A DNA stretch of 12,608 nt from Bacillota bacterium (GCA_023443485.1 JAEZUH010000108.1:1-12608), one strand, 5' to 3'; shown: positions 1 through 7,430, counted from the stretch's first letter. Numbers and translations: made by a program. The notes: a model not told the origin generated them from the sequence alone.

Positions 1-167
1 GTCCTAGTCTTTCTCATTATTACGACACAACAAGGGCTAAGGATTTATATTACTCTTCTTCCCTACCTAATATTTCTTTTAATATCCCCTCTGCTCTTTA
101 TCAAAATTATGGCGTTTACAAAAACGCTGCTTCTATTACTCCTAGTGTCGGTTCAGTTGAATTCTAG
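1..167 (+). CDS. C-terminal end of an unidentified protein (partial)
   Basis: An open frame enters from the left edge; its first full codon is at base 3 and it ends at TAG 165-167, giving about 54 residues with no start in the window. The visible tail is rich in Ser, Tyr, Asn and Pro (it includes SLPNISFNIPSALYQNYGVY and ends SVGSVEF), with no membrane helix and no motif I recognise. Its stop lies 12 bases before the next start, and the next gene's AGGAGG overlaps the stop codon, so it very likely belongs to the same operon. It may be another structural or surface component of the 1-4933 block, but that is inference from position only. Confidence 0.6.
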   Translation, partial: PSLSHYYDTTRAKDLYYSSSLPNISFNIPSALYQNYGVYKNAASITPSVGSVEF

Positions 168-179
168 GAGGTGCCTTTT

Positions 180-386
180 ATGTCAAAGAAAAAGTCACCT
201 TCTTCATCGACCGGTACAAAAATATTTATTGGATTCGCTGCCATTCTTTTACTTGGAACAGGAATTTTAGCTTTAACCAAGATTCCTTTCGATTCTGGAA
301 CTGGCGGAGGAGGAGACACTCCGATTGTCGACAATAATGGGACTCCAACCGCGATAATAATCAATGAAACGCCGATTATATTTTAG
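180..386 (+). CDS. Small single-helix membrane protein, 68 aa
   Basis: ATG at 180 is chosen because AGGAGG (166-171) lies 8 bases upstream; an in-frame GTG at 171 overlaps that site and is unlikely. The protein starts with a basic/Ser stretch (MSKKKSPSSS), has one hydrophobic helix at about residues 14-33, then a Gly-rich turn (GTGGGG) and a Thr/Ile/Asn-rich tail ending NETPIIF. The basic N-terminus predicts that the tail faces outward. I recognise no family. Its size and single helix, just before a large surface protein and ahead of an assembly-type ATPase, would suit a coat- or pilin-like subunit. Classical inovirus coat proteins have the opposite orientation, with basic residues after the helix, so this role is only a hypothesis. 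Confidence 0.7.
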   Translation: MSKKKSPSSSTGTKIFIGFAAILLLGTGILALTKIPFDSGTGGGGDTPIVDNNGTPTAIIINETPIIF

Positions 387-400
387 AAAGGATGGTTAAC

Positions 401-2329
401 ATGTTACCTCAACTAATTGCTTTATGCCTTGCCAGCACTCTTATACCATCTGGAGCCATCATGTACAATGCGGCTGATTCGATGATAAAAGAAAATCATT
501 ATCAAGCTGTTAATCCACAAAACAGCGATCCGTTAGAAGATCTCATGGTTGTGGATGAATTTAAAAACAAATATCTTTTTGGCGCTTATCTATCTGATCC
601 GTTAGTGGATAATTTTGATGTAATAGCAACCTTGGAATATGGATACACGATCGATGGAGCATATAATTTGTATATATATGTTTTTAATCAAAGCGGTGTT
701 GAAAATGACTATAACTTTGCGTTTAGTGGAAATCGAATTGAGATATTTAATGAAAGTACAGGCTCATATGAGCATGCTCCTATTAAATATGTCTCTATAA
801 GTTCAGACAAGAAGTTCATTAAATATCGTCTTGATGTTTTAGAACAAGATTACACCCGCGATGATGGAGCAAGGCAATACGGAATCGTTGGTATTGAAAT
901 TGCCTCAATTAAGAATTCTCAAAATTTAACCTGGCAACTTCATGATTACGAAGTTGGTCATTCTTGGGTATGGACAGGATTTGAATCCAATCTCCAAGTT
1001 GATTATGCATCGGATTTTGATTATCTTTCCTTAGATGTAAATGTTGGCGCTTATCAAACAGGATCAAGCGACTATTCGGACTATGCAAAAAATAATTTAT
1101 ATTATGCATATTTCTCAGTTCCACAAACATTCGCTGGAGAGGAATACTCTTTATACTCAGTTCATGCTGATTACTATGACTTTGATTTATCAAAGAAATT
1201 TGCCGCTGTAATTGATGAACACGATTATGAATTTTACTATGATTTATGGAATCAATATGCAGCTGATGATAGTAACCTTGATGCCGAAGAAAGAACAGTT
1301 GTTCAAAATTACTATGATGAAGAAAATGGTTATAAAAATTTTATTGCTCGATATTTTTTCTATCCTTACTACGATAATGTCGATTATAAACACTTTGAAT
1401 ACCAAGTAAACGATTTCCCAAAGATTATTAAAAGCTTCAGCGAGGAACCGTATTCTGCTGATCCACAGCCGGCTCCTTACTTTATTAATATAGACTCAGT
1501 CGATGAAACGGTTCCATTCTCAAGAGTAGATCAATATTTAGATATCGATAAAGCAGAACAATTTAGTGGTCAATTAAGAGAAGATGTCTATAGAAATATT
1601 CACTACACATCTGACAAGAATCCAATAAACGATGCGACTTATGTCGATTGGGATTTGTTGTCTTACGGAGATACACATAATGACTGGGAGAAATGGTGGT
1701 CAAAGAACTTCCACGGAACTGATGTCTCATTATCCTCGGTCAGAGATATTCCTTGCATTGAAAAAATTGGTGTTGATGTTCTAACTAACTCAGACATCAC
1801 TAATGAAGAAAAATACTATGTCGATAATGCTGATTTAGGACCATTAAAAGCATATTATGCCTTAGCATCAGCAGAGATTAAAAATACATATATGTTTAGA
1901 TTCAACGCTAATATATATGAATCCAGAGATCTTTATTGGTATTATGTTCCTTCGCTTGGCAGAAATCATGCTGGATACATCGTTACGAAATATAACGTTG
2001 CGATTGACTTTGACATCATTGATTTAACTTTCATAAACGATTATGAAGAACTATTACAAATACCCGTGGTTGCTGATCCGCATAACGTTGGCTCAGACTT
2101 AACTCCTCCAAACCCAAATACTCCTCCTTGGTGGATTTATTTGCTCATTACAATTCTTATTCTTGTTGCTGCAATATGGCTAATCAGCAAATTATCGCCA
2201 ATGATTACTGCTGCGAACACAGCTAGCACTAGCTATGAGACAAAGAAGCTTAATCGCAGCATTAGCAAGAGCAATAAAACTAAGTCAACAAAAACAAAGT
2301 CCTCTAGTAGTAAATCGCGGAGGAAATAA
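401..2329 (+). CDS. Large surface-exposed protein with C-terminal membrane anchor, 642 aa
   Basis: ATG 401 is preferred over ATG 392 because GAAAGGA (387-392 area) is correctly spaced only for 401. The N-terminus (MLPQLIALCLASTLIPSGA) is hydrophobic and signal-peptide-like but lacks the usual leading Lys/Arg. A body of about 550 residues, very rich in Tyr, Asp, Asn and Phe and nearly free of Cys, follows. Next come a Pro-rich spacer (PPNPNTPP) and a strong helix at about residues 577-598 (begins WWIYLLITILIL). The last ~44 residues are Ser/Thr/Lys/Arg and end SSSSKSRRK, as expected of a cytoplasmic stop-transfer tail. The topology is outside body, one C-terminal anchor, basic inside tail. I recognise no domain. 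This layout is that of a filamentous-phage pIII-type adsorption protein, and also of many surface proteins. Confidence 0.8.
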   Translation: MLPQLIALCLASTLIPSGAIMYNAADSMIKENHYQAVNPQNSDPLEDLMVVDEFKNKYLFGAYLSDPLVDNFDVIATLEYGYTIDGAYNLYIYVFNQSGVENDYNFAFSGNRIEIFNESTGSYEHAPIKYVSISSDKKFIKYRLDVLEQDYTRDDGARQYGIVGIEIASIKNSQNLTWQLHDYEVGHSWVWTGFESNLQVDYASDFDYLSLDVNVGAYQTGSSDYSDYAKNNLYYAYFSVPQTFAGEEYSLYSVHADYYDFDLSKKFAAVIDEHDYEFYYDLWNQYAADDSNLDAEERTVVQNYYDEENGYKNFIARYFFYPYYDNVDYKHFEYQVNDFPKIIKSFSEEPYSADPQPAPYFINIDSVDETVPFSRVDQYLDIDKAEQFSGQLREDVYRNIHYTSDKNPINDATYVDWDLLSYGDTHNDWEKWWSKNFHGTDVSLSSVRDIPCIEKIGVDVLTNSDITNEEKYYVDNADLGPLKAYYALASAEIKNTYMFRFNANIYESRDLYWYYVPSLGRNHAGYIVTKYNVAIDFDIIDLTFINDYEELLQIPVVADPHNVGSDLTPPNPNTPPWWIYLLITILILVAAIWLISKLSPMITAANTASTSYETKKLNRSISKSNKTKSTKTKSSSSKSRRK

Positions 2330-2332
2330 TGT

Positions 2333-2701
2333 ATGGATGAAACCAATAAAAAGGTCCATCCGCTTAAAAAGATTTTAGCTATGGTGGTTATTGCCGTCAC
2401 AGTTATTCTTTGCGCCTATTTTGTTCGTTCATGCGATCAAACAATTAGTAGCATTACCGCAGAGGATCTAATTGGATGCACTTATTTCTCAAAAGAAAAC
2501 AACTACATCGTCAATTTTTACACTGAAAATACAATGAATTATGTCAATTCAAAGAAAGATGAATTTCTTCTTCTAAACTATGAATTCAAAGAAAATGTCG
2601 TTTTCGTTTCAGACGAAGAAGTGGAAATGACTTTTGTGATTGTTGACCAAAACACAATTCTTTATCAACAACTTAATAAATTTTTATTTTTAATGGAGTA
2701 A
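2333..2701 (+). CDS. Small membrane-anchored protein, 122 aa
   Basis: The start lies 3 bases after the preceding stop, and CGGAGGA (2318-2324), inside the end of the upstream gene, serves as its ribosome site. A short basic cytoplasmic start (KKVHPLKK) leads into one helix at about residues 14-31 (AMVVIAVTVILCAYF). A ~90-residue, probably external, domain rich in Asn, Tyr, Phe and Glu follows, with Cys at about residues 27, 34 and 49. No lipobox is evident; the helix looks like an uncleaved signal anchor. The family is unknown. The tight spacing on both sides suggests obligate co-expression with the surface protein and the ATPase, as an accessory or minor structural subunit. Confidence 0.75.
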   Translation: MDETNKKVHPLKKILAMVVIAVTVILCAYFVRSCDQTISSITAEDLIGCTYFSKENNYIVNFYTENTMNYVNSKKDEFLLLNYEFKENVVFVSDEEVEMTFVIVDQNTILYQQLNKFLFLME

Positions 2702-2704
2702 ACT

Positions 2705-4933
2705 ATGAAAACAAAATTAAAAACACACGTCTACGACATTATAATTATATCTTTGATGAGCATTATTGGAATTCTAAGTGTTTTTCATATCAACAGTCAT
2801 TTGGTTTTTTGGAACGCATTAAAAGCTTTAATCGATTCCTTAGTTTTCTATGGAAAAAGTCTTTTTGCAAACGAACCATTGAGCCGCTCAGGAGTTAGCT
2901 TTTTAATTTTCGATGAGAACCTTGCGAAAGCTTTGCTGCCGCTTGATTTCGAGGTCTTTGGTCATCGATTTATTGCTACATTTGAACTATTGGTCAATCC
3001 AGATAATATCGTGCTTAGTTGGGGCTCGTTTTTGGTATTCTTGACAAACTTTTCTAGAATTGCGCTTATTATTGCCTTACCTTTCTTATTATTTGCTCTC
3101 GCATACCACTTTATTATATTTAAAAAGAACACACGCCCAGGCGATTACAAATCAAAGCCAGTTAAATTCATTGAAAAAACCGGTTATAAAGTTGGCAGAC
3201 CAGTAATGCTTTTTTTAAAGAATTTCTTTTCAAAATGGAAGAAAAATAAGTGGTATAAGTGGATTACAATATGTCTTTTAGCCTATAACATCAACGTATT
3301 TTCAATGATTCTATTGTTTCTAGCCTGCTACTTCTATTTTATTTTTTCCTTTGATTTCCTAGCACTTTATTTTCTAGTATTAAAAATCCTTATTTGTTTA
3401 TCAGAATTAATCCGGCCAGTATTTTACCCAGCGTGGATTGTCTTCACCATTGGTCTAATTACCTACATTAAAATTCTCCTAGGGAGAAGAAAGCTTAAAG
3501 ATCTCTTGGACAAAGATATAAAAATCGTTAAGTCTGCTGGGATGTCTATCATGACAATAGGAGTTCCAGGGACAGGAAAAGATTCTTGTAATATAATTAT
3601 GGCTTTTATTGAGCAGCACATTCTTAGAACTACGGCTATCGATCTATTGTTTGAAATCAGACATGAGTTTCCAGACTTCAATTGGCGGGCCATTGAAGAG
3701 ATGATTGAAAAGAAGATGTCAGATCCAATTAAAGAGAATCAGTTCATGAACAAGGTTCAAGTCGAGGACCATTTTCGCTCCTGGATCGAACGCGAGAGGT
3801 TCTGGGAAGAAAAGAAGGATTTGCTTGGTTATTCGCTAAAAAAGCAAAGAATTCTATTCTGGGATGGTCTTAAACAAGAATCAATAATTGAAGCTATTTA
3901 TGACTATGCTCAAATTTATTACATCCTAATTAGTAAGCTCTTAGAATCTAACTATTCAATCCGAGTAGATAAAGCTGTCGAAATAACCGGCCACTTTCCA
4001 ACTTATAAATGGGATCCGTTAAAGACTAATCCTCGAAATTTGGATTCTTTTCATCGCTCAACACCGTTTGATTTCAACGAAATGCGCATAATCAAGCCGG
4101 TAGTGGATGAGAATAATCCAGATTCTCAAACAGTGCTTTTTGATGCAGGAATTATGATGATATCTGAATACGAAAAAGAACGAGGCAATAGATATACTAA
4201 TCAATCTCGTACCTTTGATACTACTAGTCCATCTCAAGATGGTACGCCTGTCTTTAACGCTCTTATCAGACATTTAACAACAGTGCGACATCACTGCTTT
4301 GGACGCATTATTATGAATGGGCAAGATTTAAATACCTTGTCTGGCCGAGAAATTAAAATGGTTGAAACAGTTATGTTCATTGCTCCGGAAAAAAGAAAGC
4401 TTAAAACTGCGTTACCGCTCTTTTGGCTTGAAAATACTATTCTGGAATGGGCGAACGAATTCTTTACAGTGAGAGACATAAAATACTCAGAATTACGAAA
4501 TGATAAGAGTGTCTATTCATGGATCGTGGCCAAGGCTGCGTCATTCTTTGGATGGATTAATCGATTGATAAATAGTAACTTCGGTTATGAAAGCGTCCCT
4601 CTTACAATGTCTGGGGCTAATTTAGATGGGAGCCAGGTTAACAAAGGCCAGGGAATGTTCAATCTGATTCACAAAATACCTTACTCGGATGTTTATTATA
4701 CAGATATTAATAAAGAGTATTGGAAAAAAGCCAAGATAATGGCCGTGTCCGGAATCAATCAACGCCCAGAATTCAGCGGGCCATTAGCCACTGCGGAAGA
4801 ATTAAAAAGCATGCATGGTTATCTTCCTGCAGAGTTGGCATTAGCCGCTGAGAATCTAGAGAGTAGAATCACACAGATCAGAGCATTACACAAAGAAGAA
4901 AAAACTAATGACAAAGAAGAAAGCGGTCACTAA
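2705..4933 (+). CDS. Multi-pass membrane P-loop ATPase, Zot/pI-like or VirD4/HerA-like assembly or export motor (putative)
   Basis: 742 aa; GGAG (2695-2698) lies 6 bases before the ATG. About four or five hydrophobic segments (residues ~11-28, 103-117, 119-139, 187-231, 243-259) precede a soluble ATPase part. Walker A is GVPGTGKDS at 286-294 (Lys292); the residue after Lys is Asp, not the usual Ser/Thr, although Ser follows. About 180 mostly helical, charged residues separate it from a hydrophobic strand VLFD (477-480), a candidate Walker B whose second acid is missing or displaced (Glu488/Glu490). LIRHLTTVRHH then leads to RIIMNGQD (534-541) with Arg548. This resembles the sensor strand ending in Gln plus downstream Arg of HerA/FtsK-superfamily ATPases such as Zot/pI and VirD4. 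N-terminal helices suit VirD4-type or plectrovirus-type motors better than classical pI. It presumably energises export or assembly of the neighbouring membrane proteins. The ATPase class is fairly secure; the subfamily is not. Confidence 0.7.
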   Translation: MKTKLKTHVYDIIIISLMSIIGILSVFHINSHLVFWNALKALIDSLVFYGKSLFANEPLSRSGVSFLIFDENLAKALLPLDFEVFGHRFIATFELLVNPDNIVLSWGSFLVFLTNFSRIALIIALPFLLFALAYHFIIFKKNTRPGDYKSKPVKFIEKTGYKVGRPVMLFLKNFFSKWKKNKWYKWITICLLAYNINVFSMILLFLACYFYFIFSFDFLALYFLVLKILICLSELIRPVFYPAWIVFTIGLITYIKILLGRRKLKDLLDKDIKIVKSAGMSIMTIGVPGTGKDSCNIIMAFIEQHILRTTAIDLLFEIRHEFPDFNWRAIEEMIEKKMSDPIKENQFMNKVQVEDHFRSWIERERFWEEKKDLLGYSLKKQRILFWDGLKQESIIEAIYDYAQIYYILISKLLESNYSIRVDKAVEITGHFPTYKWDPLKTNPRNLDSFHRSTPFDFNEMRIIKPVVDENNPDSQTVLFDAGIMMISEYEKERGNRYTNQSRTFDTTSPSQDGTPVFNALIRHLTTVRHHCFGRIIMNGQDLNTLSGREIKMVETVMFIAPEKRKLKTALPLFWLENTILEWANEFFTVRDIKYSELRNDKSVYSWIVAKAASFFGWINRLINSNFGYESVPLTMSGANLDGSQVNKGQGMFNLIHKIPYSDVYYTDINKEYWKKAKIMAVSGINQRPEFSGPLATAEELKSMHGYLPAELALAAENLESRITQIRALHKEEKTNDKEESGH

Positions 4934-4942
4934 GGCCGCTTT
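4920..4942 (+). terminator. Hairpin terminator of the 1-4933 block
   Basis: AAAGCGG (4920-4926) pairs with CCGCTTT (4936-4942) around a 9-base loop holding the ATPase stop codon; TAATTA follows. The T-run is short, so termination may be partial. Confidence 0.5.
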
Positions 4943-5032
4943 TAATTAGGCCGTTAAAAATCGCGCGAATTTCGCTACGCGAAATAGATTTTATTCATAA
5001 GGATAAATCCTTATTAAAAAATAAGACATTCA

Positions 5033-5064
5033 GCTATTGCTTTTCTTAAAAGAAAAAGCATAGC
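5033..5064. repeat. Long imperfect inverted repeat (hairpin)
   Basis: Arms GCTATTGCTTTTCTT and AAGAAAAAGCATAGC pair along almost their full 15 bases, with one bulged base on each side and a 2-base loop. No T-run follows directly, so it is not an obvious intrinsic terminator; it could be an origin or packaging hairpin, or an RNA stem. Confidence 0.6.
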
Positions 5065-5115
5065 AAAAGAATATATACGAGGGGGATTGGAGCCATAATG
5101 AGGTTATAGAGGACT

Positions 5116-5211
5116 ATGTATGTTGTGCTATCAATAGTGGTCACAAAGGAAAACAAAAAGAGTTTAATCAAACGAGGATTGACAAACACCAATAGCACTA
5201 TTATTTTTTAA
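5116..5211 (+). CDS. Possible 31-aa small protein (weak)
   Basis: ATG 5116 to TAA 5209-5211 encodes a short basic peptide beginning MYVVLSIVVTKENKKSLIK. AGAGG (5108-5112) lies only 3 bases before the start, closer than ideal. There is no recognisable family. It lies inside the hairpin-rich segment, where an RNA function is equally likely, so it is listed only so that it is not lost. Confidence 0.15.
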   Translation: MYVVLSIVVTKENKKSLIKRGLTNTNSTIIF

Positions 5212-5297
5212 CAAAATAATACGAAATAGCAAAGAAGACTACGACCTTTTAAAAAATGAGGATGACAATTCCTCTTAGCCGCACCAAAGAATATTAT

Positions 5298-5339
5298 ACC
5301 AGTATCAACATTTCCTTAAGTTGGTGCTGGTGTTTTTTT
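5298..5339 (+). terminator. Strong intrinsic terminator with a possible competing antiterminator
   Basis: ACCAGTATCAAC (5298-5309) pairs over 12 positions (two G-T wobbles) with GTTGGTGCTGGT (5320-5331) across a 10-base loop, followed by G and seven Ts. Upstream GCACCAA (5281-5287) is perfectly complementary to TTGGTGC (5321-5327) in the 3' arm and could form an alternative structure. Confidence 0.75.
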
Positions 5340-5363
5340 ATGCTTTTTCGCAAAGCATCTAAC

Positions 5364-5393
5364 TTGCTTTTATTCTTATTAAAAAGTTATCAT
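5364..5393 (+). promoter_or_regulatory. Candidate promoter for the reductase-rhodanese operon
   Basis: TTGCTT (5364-5369), an 18-base spacer and TATCAT (5388-5393) lie just after the terminator and 27 bases before the chosen start at 5420. The match is moderate; a TATAAA at 5398-5403 is an alternative -10. Confidence 0.4.
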
Positions 5394-5419
5394 TTTTATA
5401 TAAAAAGGGGATGAAAGAA

Positions 5420-7057
5420 ATGAAAGAGAAACGAAAAATAGTCATCATTGGAGGAGTCGCGGGAGGAATGAGTTTTGCTAATCGCTATCGCCGCTTAAAT
5501 ATTGATGATGAAATTATTGTTTTTGAAAAAGGACCTTATGTCTCTTTTGCTAATTGCGGACTCCCTTATTTTATGTCGGGAGAAATCAATAGCCGATCTC
5601 GACTATTAGTCGCTCGAGAAGATGATTTGGTCAAGAGATTTAATCTTATAATTCGCTCCAATAGTGAAGTCGCTGATATTAACCCTCAAAAGAAAATAAT
5701 TACATATTTTAAGGATGGTCAATCACTTGAAGAAAGTTATGACAAATTGGTCATATCGACCGGAGCAAAACCAATTACACCAAACATCGATGGTATTAAT
5801 ACGATTCCTCATTTTGTTTTAAGAAATATTCCCCACCTAGATGAGATCATGAAATATATTAAAGAGCATAATCCAAAAAGTGTCTTAATTATTGGAGCCG
5901 GTTTTATTGGGCTTGAAGTCGCTGAGAATCTTGTCAAGAAGGGACTTGAAGTCACTATCGTTGAAAAGGCTCCTCAAGTACTTGGCCCATTTGACCCTGA
6001 AATGGCTTCCTTTGCAGAAGAATCATTAATCAAAAATAGTGTTAAAGTATTTATTGATAATGAGATAATCAAAATTGATCACAATAAAGTTTTATTAAAG
6101 AATGGTGAACAACTGATAATCGATTTCATCATCGCTTCAATCGGAGTGCTTCCTGACACCGAATTAGCCACAAAAGCTGGTTTAAAGCTCGGAATTAAAG
6201 GGGGAATCGTTGTTGATGAGCGATATTGCACATCTGATCCAAACATATATGCCGTTGGAGATGCAATTATTGTAAAGAATCAAATCAATAATCAAGATGC
6301 GCTCATATCTTTGGCTTCTCCAGCTAATAGACAAGGCCGCCAATTAGCGGATATCTTAAGTGGCTTACAAGTTACTAATCGCGGCTCAATCGGAACCGCA
6401 ATAGTCAGAGTTTTTGATAGAACTCTAGCCTCAACTGGCTTGAATGAAAGACAATTAAAAGGTCAAAATTATAGAGTAATACATCTCCAAGCTAATGATC
6501 ATGCTGGCTATTATCCAGGAGCCACCCTCATTGACCTAAAAGTCATTTTTGATCCAGATACAGAGATGATCTTAGGAGCCCAAGCTGTGGGACAAAATGG
6601 TGTCGATAAACGAATTGATATTATCTCAACTGCTATTAAGGCAAAGATGAAAGTAACTGATTTGCAAGAACTTGAGTTAACCTATGCCCCACCATTTAGC
6701 AGCGCGAAGGATATCGTAAATCTCGCTGGTTATGTCGCTCAGAATGTCATCCTTGGTTTGTCAAAGACTTACCAATGGTATGAGGTAGAAAAATTAAAAG
6801 AAGAAGGAACGCTATTCCTTGATGTGCGAAGTGAATTAGAGCGACTCTCTCATGGATATATTGAAGGGTCAATTAATATTGATATCAGTGAGTTATATCA
6901 AAGATATCATGAGATACCCAAAGATCGAAAGATCGTTGCTTATTGTGAATCTGGAACAAGAAGCTATAATGCTGAACGCATTTTAAGAGCTCACGGATAT
7001 GATGTTTATAATCTCGACGGCTCTTATGGAATTTATGGAAGAATGGAAAGAAAATAA
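5420..7057 (+). CDS. CoA-disulfide/persulfide reductase fused to a C-terminal rhodanese domain
   Basis: ATG 5420 is chosen because AAGGGG (5405-5410) is 9 bases upstream; the in-frame ATG 5411 touches that site. The product is 545 aa. Residues 7-13 (IVIIGGVAGG) are the FAD-binding GxGxxG-type fold; SFANCGLPY carries the active-site Cys46 of the CoA-disulfide reductase subgroup. VLIIGAGFIG near residue 155 is the NAD(P)H fold, and IYAVGDA near 275 the second FAD contact; a dimerisation domain follows. A rhodanese domain occupies about 450-545, with catalytic Cys509 in YCESGTRS. Members reduce CoA disulfide or CoA/glutathione persulfides using NAD(P)H; the fused rhodanese suggests handling of sulfane sulfur. 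It is cytoplasmic. A free rhodanese starts 2 bases downstream. The alternative label NADH oxidase is less likely given the motif and fusion. Confidence 0.92.
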   Translation: MKEKRKIVIIGGVAGGMSFANRYRRLNIDDEIIVFEKGPYVSFANCGLPYFMSGEINSRSRLLVAREDDLVKRFNLIIRSNSEVADINPQKKIITYFKDGQSLEESYDKLVISTGAKPITPNIDGINTIPHFVLRNIPHLDEIMKYIKEHNPKSVLIIGAGFIGLEVAENLVKKGLEVTIVEKAPQVLGPFDPEMASFAEESLIKNSVKVFIDNEIIKIDHNKVLLKNGEQLIIDFIIASIGVLPDTELATKAGLKLGIKGGIVVDERYCTSDPNIYAVGDAIIVKNQINNQDALISLASPANRQGRQLADILSGLQVTNRGSIGTAIVRVFDRTLASTGLNERQLKGQNYRVIHLQANDHAGYYPGATLIDLKVIFDPDTEMILGAQAVGQNGVDKRIDIISTAIKAKMKVTDLQELELTYAPPFSSAKDIVNLAGYVAQNVILGLSKTYQWYEVEKLKEEGTLFLDVRSELERLSHGYIEGSINIDISELYQRYHEIPKDRKIVAYCESGTRSYNAERILRAHGYDVYNLDGSYGIYGRMERK

Positions 7058-7059
7058 AT

Positions 7060-7359
7060 ATGTTTGCAACAATTACAATGATGGAATTTGAACAAGCCAT
7101 CAAAAAAGAAAAAGCTAATGTCATTGATGTTAGAGAAGATTATGAATTTATAGAAGGGCACATCCCCGGTGCTCTTAATCTACCGATGTCTACTTTTTTA
7201 AAGAACATTGATCAATTAGAAAAGTATAGTCACTACTACGTAGTCTGCTATTCAGGAGCCCGCTCTGACGTAGCGGCTCGTTATCTTGATAAGCAAGGCT
7301 ATAATGTCACCAATATCTTAGGTGGCATGAGTGTCTATAAAGGACAATTAGAAATTTAA
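7060..7359 (+). CDS. Single-domain rhodanese sulfurtransferase, 99 aa
   Basis: This is a stand-alone rhodanese fold with the substrate-side motif VIDVREDYEF, then EGHIPGALNLP, and the catalytic loop CYSGARS with Cys63; the end is ILGGMSVYKG. It would move sulfane sulfur from a donor to a thiol or to the neighbouring reductase. ATG 7060 lies 2 bases after the upstream stop, with GGAAAG (7045-7050) at suitable distance; inner Mets (7078, 7081) are possible but would trim the first strand. Operon position makes it a functional partner of the CoADR-rhodanese protein, probably in persulfide handling. It resembles PspE/GlpE-type sulfurtransferases; the exact substrate is not visible. Confidence 0.9.
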   Translation: MFATITMMEFEQAIKKEKANVIDVREDYEFIEGHIPGALNLPMSTFLKNIDQLEKYSHYYVVCYSGARSDVAARYLDKQGYNVTNILGGMSVYKGQLEI

Positions 7360-7399
7360 TCTAGCCTGGTGCTATTAATTAACAATTAACTATTTATGT

Positions 7400-7430
7400 A
7401 AACCCCCAAAATGTGTGGGGGTTTGCTTTT
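7400..7430 (+). terminator. Intrinsic terminator after the rhodanese gene
   Basis: AAACCCCC (7400-7407) pairs with GGGGGTTT (7417-7424) across a 9-base loop, followed by GCTTTT. It ends the reductase-rhodanese operon. Confidence 0.85.

Larger units (their letters stand above)
4943..5419. other. Hairpin-rich segment without a convincing gene
   Basis: About 470 bases with no credible protein gene on either strand. It contains ATTTCGC-TAC-GCGAAAT (4969-4985), the perfect inverted repeat ATAAGGAT-AA-ATCCTTAT (4997-5014), a long near-perfect hairpin (5033-5064), GAGGA/TCCTC (5258-5274), a strong terminator (5298-5339) and ATGCTTT-TTCGC-AAAGCAT (5340-5358). Candidate contents are an untranslated RNA of about 250 bases ending at the terminator, an element's replication/packaging region, or a chromosomal junction. 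I could not match it to tmRNA, RNase P, SRP, T-box or a common riboswitch. Confidence 0.5.

Noticed and set aside
909..1193. Open frame on the minus strand inside the surface-protein gene
   Set aside because: It is antisense to a gene with good start signals and has low-complexity, unnatural composition and no ribosome site of note; it is a shadow frame.
3463..4479. Several minus-strand open frames within the ATPase gene
   Set aside because: They are short, mutually overlapping, lack start signals and are opposite a gene with recognisable motifs.
5075..5339. Possible tmRNA or other known housekeeping RNA
   Set aside because: I found no tRNA-like ends, T-loop or Ala-rich tag with stop, and no RNase P, SRP or T-box core sequence.
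7393..7402. TTATGTAAAC, resembling the right half of a Firmicutes dif site
   Set aside because: The left half does not match, and the bases overlap the start of the rhodanese terminator stem, which explains them.
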